A stretch of DNA of 64,000 nt from Spirochaetes bacterium GWB1_60_80 (GTDB lineage Bacteria; Spirochaetota; Spirochaetia; Treponematales; UBA12059): assembly GCA_001829185.1 (NCBI GenBank), contig MIAR01000012.1:1-64000 (forward strand). Direction: 5' to 3'. Numbering within the stretch: the first letter of the stretch is position 1; each line of letters opens with the position of its first letter. The position numbers were made by a program, and so were the translations under genes. Below the pieces are notes generated by a model, which was not told where the DNA came from, did no database searches, and saw only the letters and a program-made list of their open reading frames with translations. Positions 23,072-30,958 of this stretch are shown here, in pieces.

Positions 23072-25798
23072 ATGAAAAAACTAAAAACCGGCATCAAGCT
23101 GGGCAAGCGCCTGATTTTAATTCCACTGATTACCGGCCTCCTCTTTGCCAGCCTGTACCTGGTGCCCGGCTGGCAGGCCATTGAATACCGCATCTACGAC
23201 TTTTTCCTGGGTCTCAAACCAGCCGTCGTGGAAGACCCCAACCTGGTGCTGCTTAACATCGATGAGAATACCATCGTGAACACCGGCGCCTGGCCGCTGC
23301 CGCGCGGCCTGATCGCCCGCGGCCTGGAGGTGCTGGCCGAGGTCGACGCCCGCTACGTGGTCTTCGATATCGAGTACCTAGAAAACAGCCCGATGAGCGC
23401 CGACCGCCAATACCTGGAAGGCGCCCTGCAATCCGAGTTTCAGACGGCCTTCGGCTTGATCGCCTCGGACTTCGCCGAGTTGTTCAACTCCCTCAACAAC
23501 GGCATGCTCAGCCTGGAGGACGCCAACCAGTACGCCGAATGGCTGGTGGACAGCGTCAACCAGACCCAGACCGACCTGTACGGCAAGACCGGCCGGGTGG
23601 CGGTGGAGAACGATAGCTACCTCGGCCAGGCCATGCGCCTATTCGGCAACGCCTACAGCACCCTGAATATGCAAAAAGAAGATACCGCGAACGTCTACCC
23701 GGAGCGGCAGCAACTAGCCCGGCAACGCTTCGCTTATCAGAAAATCGAAAACCGCGGCATGAGCCCCTCGGAATTCGCCGGCTTCCTAGTGCCGATACCG
23801 GAAATATCGAGCCTGGCCAAGAACGCCGGCTTTACCAATGTGTATATCGACCCGGACGGCGTGCGCCGGCGCATTCGCCTGGTGGACATAATCGAAGACC
23901 AGTATTACCTGCAGCTGGCCACCGCACCCCTCATCGACTGGATGGGCAACCCGGCTATCGTTCTCGACCGCCGCCAAATTACCTTGAAAGGCGTTAACTG
24001 GGCGGGGCGCGTCCAGGATCTCCGCATTCCGCTCGACGCCAACGGCATGATGCTCATCCGCTGGCCCAAGACCGATTTTGACCACAGTTTCCGATCGGTA
24101 TCGTTTTTTGATTTACTGGAATACCGCAATGCCGAAGATAGCCTGTTCAGTGACCTGCGCAAACTGCGCACTAACCAGGTCTGGGGCTGGGGTATCGGCC
24201 TCTCGGCCATCGACAGCTGCATCACCGCCTACAGCGCCATGGACGAGGCCCGCCTGGTCGCCCTGGCCAGCGGCGTAGCTGAAGACCGGGCGGCCTGGCT
24301 GGAACTGAAAGACAGCTTCCGGCAAAGCCTGGCAGATTTTCTAGCTATCGGTTACGGCACCGGCATCCCGCAACAATTGGCCGAATTGGCGGCTACCCAG
24401 GCCGATCCAGCTACCGCCGAGATCGTCCGCAGTACCAGCGCCGAGTTCAGCGTCCTCTACGATCGCGTCGAAGAGCAGGTAACCTTCCTGCAAACCCGGC
24501 TGGCCGAGCTGAAAACCAAGCTAGCCGGCTCCTTCAACGTCATCGGCTGGTCGGGCACGGGCACCACCGATATTGGCGTCAACCCCTTCTTTGAAAAATA
24601 CGTTAACATCGGCACACATACCGCCGTAGTCAACACCATCATCCAGCAGGACTTCCTGCAGGAAGCGCCGCTCTGGTTCTCCGGCTTGTTGTCGCTGGCC
24701 CTGGCCTTCGGCATCGTGCTGGTCATCAGCCGCCTGCAGATGAATCTGCAGATCGTGGTCGGCATAGCGGCAACCGTGGCGGTACTGGTCGGCATTTATC
24801 TGGTGTTCCATTTTACGGGTGTCTACATAGCCCTGTTGTCGCCGGGCTTGGCCACCTTCATCGCCTTTTTGGCCTACACCCTGATATCCTTCCTGATCAG
24901 CGAGCGCGAGAAAAGCTTCCTGCGCAAGGCCTTCAGCACCTACCTGTCGGGCGACATCATCAACGAACTGGTCAACGACCCGGCCATGCTCAAGCTGGGT
25001 GGCCAATCCAAGTACATCACGGCTATGTTTACGGACGTGCGCGGCTTCTCGACCATTTCCGAGGCCATCAGCCCCGAACAGCTGGTGGACCTGCTGAACC
25101 TGTATCTATCCGGCATGAGCGACATCATCCTGGAGCGCCAGGGCACCATCGACAAGTACGAGGGCGACGCCATCATCGCCTTCTTCGGCGCGCCGCTGAC
25201 CGACGAAAAGCACGCCTACAAGGCCTGCGTCTCGGCGCTGCGCATGAAGCAGATCGAGGCCAGCCTGAACGAACGCTTCATGGCCGACAAGATGACGCCA
25301 AACCCGCTGGTGACGCGTATCGGTCTCAACACCGGCGACATGGTGGTGGGCAACATGGGCACCAAAAAAAAGATGAACTACACCATCATGGGCAACGCCG
25401 TCAACCTGGCCGCCCGCCTGGAAGGCGTTAACAAGCAGTACGGCAGCTGGATCCTAGCCACCGACGCCACCCTGCAGGCGGCCGGCCCGGACGTCGTGGC
25501 CCGCGCCCTGGACCGCGTCCGGGTAGTGGGTATCCATACCCCGGTGCAGCTCTGGGAGGTCATGGCGCTGCGCGCCGAGGCCGACCGGGCGATGACCGAG
25601 CTGCTGTCCGGCTTTGCGGCGGCGCACGAACTGTTCGAAGCCCGCCAGTACCCGAAGTCCGAGGCGGCCTTCCAGGAACTGGTGGCCGCCTACCCGAACG
25701 ACGGTCCGTCGACCACCTATCTGAAACGCAGCCAGAACTTCCAGCAGAAGCCGCCGGCCGACAATTGGGACGGCGTCTTCAACCTGACCGAGAAATAG
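23072..25798 (+). CDS. CHASE2-domain adenylate/guanylate cyclase
   Basis: Membrane cyclase of 908 residues. One N-terminal membrane segment (about 14-32) is followed by a large periplasmic CHASE2 sensor domain (LVLLNIDENTI, AWPLPRGLIA, VVFDIEYL, and later GTTDIGVNPF). Three membrane segments follow (about 533-612), then a class III catalytic domain. Asp655 (FTDVRGF) and the Asp in KYEGDAIIAFFGAP are the metal ligands. The Lys of that motif is the adenine selector, and GNAVNLAARLEG supplies the transition-state Asn and Arg. cAMP is the likely product. The C-terminal 80 residues are helical. ATG 23072 with AGGAG is preferred to the upstream GTG at 23036. Confidence 0.92.
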   Translation: MKKLKTGIKLGKRLILIPLITGLLFASLYLVPGWQAIEYRIYDFFLGLKPAVVEDPNLVLLNIDENTIVNTGAWPLPRGLIARGLEVLAEVDARYVVFDIEYLENSPMSADRQYLEGALQSEFQTAFGLIASDFAELFNSLNNGMLSLEDANQYAEWLVDSVNQTQTDLYGKTGRVAVENDSYLGQAMRLFGNAYSTLNMQKEDTANVYPERQQLARQRFAYQKIENRGMSPSEFAGFLVPIPEISSLAKNAGFTNVYIDPDGVRRRIRLVDIIEDQYYLQLATAPLIDWMGNPAIVLDRRQITLKGVNWAGRVQDLRIPLDANGMMLIRWPKTDFDHSFRSVSFFDLLEYRNAEDSLFSDLRKLRTNQVWGWGIGLSAIDSCITAYSAMDEARLVALASGVAEDRAAWLELKDSFRQSLADFLAIGYGTGIPQQLAELAATQADPATAEIVRSTSAEFSVLYDRVEEQVTFLQTRLAELKTKLAGSFNVIGWSGTGTTDIGVNPFFEKYVNIGTHTAVVNTIIQQDFLQEAPLWFSGLLSLALAFGIVLVISRLQMNLQIVVGIAATVAVLVGIYLVFHFTGVYIALLSPGLATFIAFLAYTLISFLISEREKSFLRKAFSTYLSGDIINELVNDPAMLKLGGQSKYITAMFTDVRGFSTISEAISPEQLVDLLNLYLSGMSDIILERQGTIDKYEGDAIIAFFGAPLTDEKHAYKACVSALRMKQIEASLNERFMADKMTPNPLVTRIGLNTGDMVVGNMGTKKKMNYTIMGNAVNLAARLEGVNKQYGSWILATDATLQAAGPDVVARALDRVRVVGIHTPVQLWEVMALRAEADRAMTELLSGFAAAHELFEARQYPKSEAAFQELVAAYPNDGPSTTYLKRSQNFQQKPPADNWDGVFNLTEK

Positions 25799-25801
25799 GT
25801 T

Positions 25802-27739
25802 TCAGGGCACCTGCCAGGCGCCCGGCGTCCAGCTGGCGCCGCGCGGCGTGCCGTGGATGTCGGTCGCGGCCGCCCCGGTCAGCACCTGCCCGGCCGGCCA
25901 GCCATGCTCGGCCGGCGAGCGGTAATCGGGCGCCGCGCCGGGGGCGATAGCCGAAACGGCGTTCTGGCGGGCGATGCTGCCGGCGAAGGCCGCGCCCTCG
26001 GCCGTCACCAGGTTGCCTTCGCCGTTGACGGCGGTGTAGGCGACTCGGCCGTCCACCACGTAGTACAGGGCCGAAGCGCAGCCAATAAAGACGTTATTCT
26101 GCAGCTTGGCCGGGGTGGAAGCGCCGTAGTTGCCGATATAGCCATAGGATTTGCTGACGCCCTGGGCGGTAAGCAGACAATTGACGAGCGCTGGATTGCT
26201 GGCTGAGCTGAAGACGGCGGCGGCTTCCCGGCCGCTACCCCCAACCAGGCTGCAATTCTCCAGCTCGGAGCGGCTGGAATTGTAGAAAGCCACGGCGTAA
26301 CTGGTATTGGCGGCATTGCCAGCGAAAACCGAGCTGGAGGCCTTGATGCGGGCATCGGTCAGCGCGGCGCCGTAACCGCCGACGCCGCCCGAACCGGCCA
26401 AGAGCCAGCTGCTTTCCACCGTGGCCTGAGCCGAGTCGACCGACAGGCCATAGGCCGTGGCGCCTTCGCCGCCGGACAGCCGGCAGGCGCGGAACAGCGG
26501 GCTGGCGTTGGCGGTTACCATCGCGCCGTAGCCATAGCTGCCAAAACCGCCGGCGCTGGCCACCTGGCGAACCAGCGGGGCGGCCCGGTTGGTAATGAAC
26601 AAGCCGACGCTGTACGACGAATCAGTACCGCGCAGGTCGAAGTATTCCAGATAGGCCGCGTTGGTCAGGGCGGCGCCATTGTACTTGAAGACGAAGGCCG
26701 GTTCCTGCTTGGTAGAGCGCGCCGCCTCCTGCCCCCGGACGATGGACAGGCCGTTGGAGCGGGCGACGAAATTGGTCTGCCAGCCGCCGGACAGCGAGAC
26801 CGCGAAATCGATTTCCAGCGAGGCCGTATACATGCCGGCCGCCACCTTAATCAGCGGCAAGTTCTTTTCCTTAGCCGTGGTCAAGGCGGACGCGAGGCTG
26901 CCTAGCGGCGAGCGCGGCGTGCCAACGCCGTTGGCCTCAGCCGCGACGTAGACCTCGTTGATGGCGTAGTCGGCCCCCACCACGGCGGAAATCTTGCCGC
27001 CGGGGACGAAGGCGACGGCCCGCAGCCAACTGGTGGCGGCAATGGCGATCGGCCCATTGTAGCGCTGACCACGGTCGCGGCTGGGCGCGCTGCCGTCCAG
27101 CGTGTAGTTGATGGCGGCTTCGGGCTGAGCCACGCTCAGGCTGACGCTGATGGCGGCGTTGTGGACGCCGCTGGCCTGGCTGAGGCGCGGATCGGGCACC
27201 GGCAGGTTAGCGATGCGCCGGATTTCAGCCTGGCGGGCGGCTTCGGCCTGTCTAGCCGCCTCGGCCAGACGATTGGCAGCGGCGTTGGCTGCCAGATCGG
27301 CCTGATTTTCGGCCGCCGCCGCCGCGATGGCCGCCTGCTGGGCCTCGGTTAGGGGTACGCCCGGCGTGTCGGAACCAGCCGTGGTTGCGGCACCGGCGCT
27401 GCCCTCAAGGGCAGTGCCATCAGCGGCCGTGCCGTCAGCCAGAGTACCGTCCGCCAAGCTGCCGTCAACCAGCGTCCTATAAATCGGTGTACCGTCAGGA
27501 TTGGTACCGATGACCACCAGGTTGGCTGCCCCGCCACCGCTGGCCGCCAAGCCTCCGCTGGCCGCCATGCCGCTGGCAGCGTCCGCACCGGCCGCCGCGT
27601 CATCGCTGGCCTTGCCGGCTTTGGCGCCGCAGGCCAAGAGCGAGCTGGCCAGACCAAGCGCCAGGCCAAGCATCAGGCACCAGGCAGTCAGATTGCGCCG
27701 CTTCCCAGAAAAAAAAGTTGTATTACGCACTACGAGCAT
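25802..27739 (-). CDS. Lipoprotein with CHB_HEX_C domain and right-handed beta-helix
   Basis: 645-residue lipoprotein with a lipobox ending LLAC at about residue 37. It has a long Ala/Gly/Ser/Asp-rich linker (about 38-170), including degenerate LADGT repeats and a helical stretch rich in AEAARQAE. Then comes a chitobiase C-terminal-like domain (INYTLDGSAPSRDRGQRYNGP), and from about residue 260 a beta-helix typical of DUF1565-like surface proteins. GGGGGAC precedes ATG 27739. It ends three bases from the stop of the convergent cyclase gene. Probably a surface or periplasmic lipoprotein. No catalytic residues are recognised. Confidence 0.78.
   Translation of the reverse strand: MLVVRNTTFFSGKRRNLTAWCLMLGLALGLASSLLACGAKAGKASDDAAAGADAASGMAASGGLAASGGGAANLVVIGTNPDGTPIYRTLVDGSLADGTLADGTAADGTALEGSAGAATTAGSDTPGVPLTEAQQAAIAAAAAENQADLAANAAANRLAEAARQAEAARQAEIRRIANLPVPDPRLSQASGVHNAAISVSLSVAQPEAAINYTLDGSAPSRDRGQRYNGPIAIAATSWLRAVAFVPGGKISAVVGADYAINEVYVAAEANGVGTPRSPLGSLASALTTAKEKNLPLIKVAAGMYTASLEIDFAVSLSGGWQTNFVARSNGLSIVRGQEAARSTKQEPAFVFKYNGAALTNAAYLEYFDLRGTDSSYSVGLFITNRAAPLVRQVASAGGFGSYGYGAMVTANASPLFRACRLSGGEGATAYGLSVDSAQATVESSWLLAGSGGVGGYGAALTDARIKASSSVFAGNAANTSYAVAFYNSSRSELENCSLVGGSGREAAAVFSSASNPALVNCLLTAQGVSKSYGYIGNYGASTPAKLQNNVFIGCASALYYVVDGRVAYTAVNGEGNLVTAEGAAFAGSIARQNAVSAIAPGAAPDYRSPAEHGWPAGQVLTGAAATDIHGTPRGASWTPGAWQVP
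27416..27475 (-). repeat. Four degenerate 15-bp in-frame repeats
   Basis: Units at 27416-27430, 27431-27445, 27446-27460 and 27461-27475 encode L/A-A-D-G-T/S pentapeptides in the linker of the beta-helix lipoprotein. Confidence 0.75.
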
Positions 27740-27768
27740 ACTGTCCCCCGCACCAAAACTTGGAATAC

Positions 27769-27809
27769 AATAATAAAAGGCGGCTACATCGGCCGAACCG
27801 GCTGCCGCC
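27769..27809 (-). terminator. Terminator of the DUF4954 gene
   Basis: On the minus strand GGCGGC (27804-27809) pairs with GCCGCC (27779-27784), an inner GCCGG/CGGC-like hairpin lies between, and the stem is followed by TTTTATTATT. Confidence 0.82.
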
Positions 27810-27832
27810 GTGGTTCATGTAACCGCCGGGCT

Positions 27833-30046
27833 TCAATCACAACCTTCGGTCAGTCGGGCTAAAAGCCTGTCGGCGCGCGCCCGCCAACGCTCCATATCCA
27901 CCTTGACATCCTTAACGAAACCGGCCTGTTCCGGCGTGCCCAGCACGGCCTGCATCTCATTTTCGCCGCGGAAAGTACATTTTCGGAACTTATTGGCGTA
28001 GTCCTTGTATCGCGTCAGGTAGACCTGCTCCTCGATAAAGCGGCTGGTGGCCATGAACTGCTCAACCTCGTGCGTCAAGGCTTGGCAGGTCAGGGTTTTG
28101 GCGCCGAGCAAGGCGCAAAGCGTCGCCCAGGAATGCTGGGCCTTGTCGACCGGATACTCCTTCCACCATTGCTGGTAGCGGTTCTGGATGGTATCCCAAT
28201 CGTTGACCTCGTGAGCCTTGATCTCGGCCACCAAGCTTTCCAGCTTGTCGCGCGGCACCAGCTGGCCGCCCAGGTTTTCCCACTCCCGGCGCCGCTCGCC
28301 GCTCAAGACCTCGGCGGCGTCGTCGAAACAGATATCGCCGCGATTGGCGAAGTAGTCGATCAGGCTGCCGACCGCATACCAGCGTAACATGTGGCGATAG
28401 GCCTTCCAGGCTCGCCGTGGCTTGAGTAGCACGGCCGGTCGCCGCGAATTCTCGAGATCGTCGCACTGGACCACCAAGGCATCGACCAGCTCGCGCGACC
28501 CGGTCAGCAGCTCGCGGCCTTTCTTGCGCAACGATTCGACGCTGCCGACGGCCACGTTGGCCTGCTTGACCCAGGCCAGCGCCGTGCAGTGCTCCAGCTT
28601 GGCCATGGCCAGGAACATTTCTTCGGCCGTGTCCGGCGCGAAAGGCGAGAACTCGATCTGTTGTTTCTTGGTGTGGCGTTTATCACGGGCCAGGAATTTG
28701 GCCTCGTTGCGCATCAAGGCGTACATATTGTACATCCACCAGTAGGCGGGCATCACTTCCAGCACATCCTGGGCGACGTTGTTGCTCACCAAGGCAAACG
28801 GGAACTGGATGTCCAGCTCGTTGACGTAGTCGCCTTTGGCCAGAAGACAATAGCTGGCAAAGCGCGAACTATGCTTGACGGAGGTGGACAAGCCCGGCCA
28901 GAAGCCGCGGCCAGCCTCGATCTCGCCGTCGTTGGCGCGCGAATTGTGGTTGGAGCCGATGGTGGCGCCGGCTGCCATGTTCGACTGGCCCTTGACCAGG
29001 GCGGCCACCAGGAAACTGGTATTGTGGTGCTGCTCGTGGGCTGGAAAGATCAGGTTATTGAGGATCTCGCAGCAGGAAACGGTCGAATTGTCGCCCAGCA
29101 CCGAGTGGATGAGGCGGGCGCCGTACTTGAGGGCCGAGTTGGTGCCCATCAGGAAGCGGACGGCCTTGCAGCCGTAGAACACCCGGCAGCCGTAACCGAT
29201 GATGCCGTTGACCAGCTCCACGCCTTCGCCGATCTGGGTACGCGCCAGGTCGGTGGACTTGATGGTCAGGTTCTTGAGCTTGTTGGTGCCCTTGATATAG
29301 GCCGCCTGGCCAATCTTGACATCCTTGATGATGCGGTTGCTTTTGAGGACGCTGGCGGCGCCGATAACGCCGTACTCGCCACGCTGGCTGCCGAATTTGG
29401 CCTGCGTCATGTCCTTGAAGCGCTCCATCAGTTGTACGTCCTCGCGGCGCCGGGCCCACAGGGCGGCGTCGGCGCAGATCATGCCGTCGAAGGCCAGGAT
29501 GGAACGGCCGCCGGCCTCGTTCATGACGTCCAGCCAGACGCGCAATTCCTCGCCCTCGCCATCGCGCAGAATGCCGTTGCCCCACTTGGCGTGGCTGGTA
29601 GCATGTATCTCGTTATTGTTAAACAGGATGCAGTTATCGCCAATGATATAGTGGGAAATGTAGCTGCAGGCGTGGATGGCGCAATCGTCGCCGATATCGC
29701 AGGAGATAATGGTACTGCGCGACAGGCCAACGTTGATCATCATGTCGTGATGCTCGAGTACCTTGTGCTCCAGCTTGCCGATGCGCACCAGCCCGGCGAA
29801 GCGGCAGTGCTGTACCAGCAGCGGATCGAAAACAGCGCTGACCAGTACATGACCCCAATTGTTGCTGGTATTATGGCGGGCTTCCAGCGTGGCGATTTCG
29901 GCGGCTGTCAAGGCTCGCCAGGAACTGGCCGGCCGGGTTTGCTGGAGGTTGCGCAGGCTATATTCATCCTGGCCGGGAGCCAGGAATCGGTCTGGCACAA
30001 AACCGTAACCGACTATTTTGTCGTCGTGTATGCTGATATCGTTCAT
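27833..30046 (-). CDS. DUF4954 family protein (left-handed beta-helix N-terminus)
   Basis: 737 residues, matching the DUF4954 family known mainly from Treponema and Bacteroides. Residues about 60-430 form hexapeptide-like coils (IISCDIGDDCAIHACSYIS, YIIGDNCILFNNNEI), as in sugar-nucleotide transferases and acyltransferases with left-handed beta-helices. The C-terminal 300 residues are helical. It could be a nucleotidyl- or acyl-transferase scaffold, but no function is established. ATG 30046 overlaps the stop of a 13-codon leader ORF (ATGA). GTG 30055 in frame is an alternative. AGGTGG lies five bases before the ATG. The ORF on the opposite strand is a high-GC shadow. Confidence 0.85.
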   Translation of the reverse strand: MNDISIHDDKIVGYGFVPDRFLAPGQDEYSLRNLQQTRPASSWRALTAAEIATLEARHNTSNNWGHVLVSAVFDPLLVQHCRFAGLVRIGKLEHKVLEHHDMMINVGLSRSTIISCDIGDDCAIHACSYISHYIIGDNCILFNNNEIHATSHAKWGNGILRDGEGEELRVWLDVMNEAGGRSILAFDGMICADAALWARRREDVQLMERFKDMTQAKFGSQRGEYGVIGAASVLKSNRIIKDVKIGQAAYIKGTNKLKNLTIKSTDLARTQIGEGVELVNGIIGYGCRVFYGCKAVRFLMGTNSALKYGARLIHSVLGDNSTVSCCEILNNLIFPAHEQHHNTSFLVAALVKGQSNMAAGATIGSNHNSRANDGEIEAGRGFWPGLSTSVKHSSRFASYCLLAKGDYVNELDIQFPFALVSNNVAQDVLEVMPAYWWMYNMYALMRNEAKFLARDKRHTKKQQIEFSPFAPDTAEEMFLAMAKLEHCTALAWVKQANVAVGSVESLRKKGRELLTGSRELVDALVVQCDDLENSRRPAVLLKPRRAWKAYRHMLRWYAVGSLIDYFANRGDICFDDAAEVLSGERRREWENLGGQLVPRDKLESLVAEIKAHEVNDWDTIQNRYQQWWKEYPVDKAQHSWATLCALLGAKTLTCQALTHEVEQFMATSRFIEEQVYLTRYKDYANKFRKCTFRGENEMQAVLGTPEQAGFVKDVKVDMERWRARADRLLARLTEGCD

Positions 30047-30084
30047 CGGGGCCACCTGTCCGGCAACCGGACGCGCATCGCCAC
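30043..30084 (-). CDS. 13-codon leader ORF coupled to the DUF4954 gene
   Basis: GTG 30084 opens a frame of 13 codons (MAMRVRLPDRWPR) ending in TGA at 30045-30043, which overlaps ATG 30046 of DUF4954. AAGGAGGTGA (30089-30098) is a ten-base match to the anti-Shine-Dalgarno end of 16S rRNA, with seven bases between its GGAGG core and the GTG. An in-frame ATG at 30078 is a second option. The strong site cannot serve DUF4954 directly, because an in-frame TGA lies just after it and the only in-frame start codons in between are at 30055 and 30046. The peptide could be a regulator, or only a device that loads ribosomes for reinitiation. Confidence 0.62.
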   Translation of the reverse strand: MAMRVRLPDRWPR

Positions 30085-30100
30085 CTGGTCACCTCCTTAA

Positions 30101-30109
30101 ATTATAGCA
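30101..30109 (-). promoter_or_regulatory. Extended -10 promoter before the DUF4954 leader
   Basis: On the minus strand TGC is directly followed by the consensus TATAAT (30101-30106). The expected start near 30094 falls within the Shine-Dalgarno AAGGAGGTGA, so the mRNA would begin with part of its ribosome binding site, unless a start slightly upstream is used. The -35 is poor. Confidence 0.6.
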
Positions 30110-30154
30110 GACAAACTACGATTGCGCCACGGCCGACCCGGAATACCTTTTGTA

Positions 30155-30181
30155 TTGACAAAGACGGCGACTGCATGCAAT
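30155..30181 (+). promoter_or_regulatory. Possible leaderless promoter of a hypothetical gene
   Basis: TTGACA (30155-30160) followed at 15 bases by the weak TGCAAT (30176-30181), which ends nine bases before ATG 30191. No Shine-Dalgarno is present. The -10 is poor, so this is tentative. Confidence 0.35.
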
Positions 30182-30190
30182 GGTAAGCCC

Positions 30191-30769
30191 ATGAGCGAAA
30201 TCGCCTACCCCGCAGAACTAAGTATCGAAGCCGATTTACTGGATGCAGCGCGCGAAATCTATCCGCGCCTAACCGAAACAGAGAATCAGCTGCTCCGAAA
30301 ACAGTATGCCTGCGCCTTCGCCAACATCCTCGGATCGCCCGGCGAGTTTGAAAAATACGTCCTTGGCAACCAGGGTGACCTAGAAGACCGCCGTCAGCGC
30401 CTGCTGGCTATTTTCCGCCAGAACGTCGGCCTGTTGCTCGGAAAAACTTGGGTGGAAGACCATGATACCCACAAAAAAGACGATGCCGAGAGCGAATTGG
30501 CCAGTTTCACGGCCGAAGTGTCCCACGGCGAATACGACCGCGCCCTGGTGCACCTGGTCAATATTTGCGACCTGATAGCCCGCCTGCTGTTCGGCGAAGA
30601 CCCCGCCAACCACGATTTCCTAGATTACGTGCTGCGCATCGACCCCAAACTGGGCGTCTTTTATTGGTACATGGACCAGCTGCGCCACCCCGCCCATCCC
30701 CTGATGCCCAGCTCGGAACTGGCGATGATTCAACTGTTATTAGCCATTTATGCACTAGCAAGCTACTGA
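30191..30769 (+). CDS. Hypothetical alpha-helical protein
   Basis: 192 residues without signal peptide or membrane segments. The start is taken at ATG 30191 (MSEIAYPAELS), because residues before it in the open frame look like untranslated DNA. The sequence is mostly helical with an even spread of charged residues (NQLLRKQYACAFANILG, RALVHLVNICDLIARLLFG). No known domain is recognised. It is monocistronic, divergent from DUF4954 and ends in a strong bidirectional terminator. The coding quality (composition, no shadow in opposite frames, good terminator) supports a real gene. Function unknown. Confidence 0.65.
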   Translation: MSEIAYPAELSIEADLLDAAREIYPRLTETENQLLRKQYACAFANILGSPGEFEKYVLGNQGDLEDRRQRLLAIFRQNVGLLLGKTWVEDHDTHKKDDAESELASFTAEVSHGEYDRALVHLVNICDLIARLLFGEDPANHDFLDYVLRIDPKLGVFYWYMDQLRHPAHPLMPSSELAMIQLLLAIYALASY

Positions 30770-30781
30770 ATAACCTACCAT

Positions 30782-30827
30782 AAAAAAAAGAACCCGCCGG
30801 CTCAGCCAGGCGGGTTTCATTTTTTAC
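30782..30827. terminator. Bidirectional rho-independent terminator
   Basis: AACCCGCC (30791-30798) pairs with GGCGGGTT (30809-30816). It is flanked by TTCATTTTTT on the plus strand and, read on the minus strand, by TTCTTTTTTTTA. It can serve both the hypothetical gene and the convergent kbl. Confidence 0.93.
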
Positions 30828-30835
30828 AGCAACGT

Positions 30836-30957
30836 CTTATTGAAAACCCGGGATGAGATGCCAGGAGCCGACTGATTCGGGGCCGAAGCTGGGCTTTTGC
30901 CCTGCGAGCGTCACGAATCAGTCGGCGACGCCGCAGATCGCCCGGGGTTTCAATAAG
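30836..30957. repeat. 122-base nested inverted repeat next to kbl
   Basis: The outer arms 30836-30852 and 30941-30957 match at 16 of 17 positions (CTTATTGAAA then CCCGGG). The inner arms GCCGACTGATTCG (30867-30879) and its complement (30914-30926) match at 13 of 13. A small GGGC-TTTT-GCCC hairpin sits at the centre (30891-30902). The element lies between the bidirectional terminator and the kbl stop, so it could form the 3' end of the kbl mRNA. No open frame crosses it convincingly. Confidence 0.85.
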
Positions 30958-30958
30958 G

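Noticed and set aside
23036-23072. GTG 23036 as the start of the cyclase
   Set aside because: The expected transcription start (about 23032) leaves no room for a ribosome site, while AGGAG precedes ATG 23072.
28589-30100. A 503-codon plus-strand open frame opposite the DUF4954 gene
   Set aside because: It is complementary to a conserved coding gene with clear family motifs, and long antisense frames are common at this GC content. It also has no recognisable domain.
30836-30957. Integron attC site as an explanation of the nested inverted repeat
   Set aside because: The flanking core sites expected of attC (RYYYAAC and GTTRRRY) are not found at either end, and no integrase or cassette array is present.
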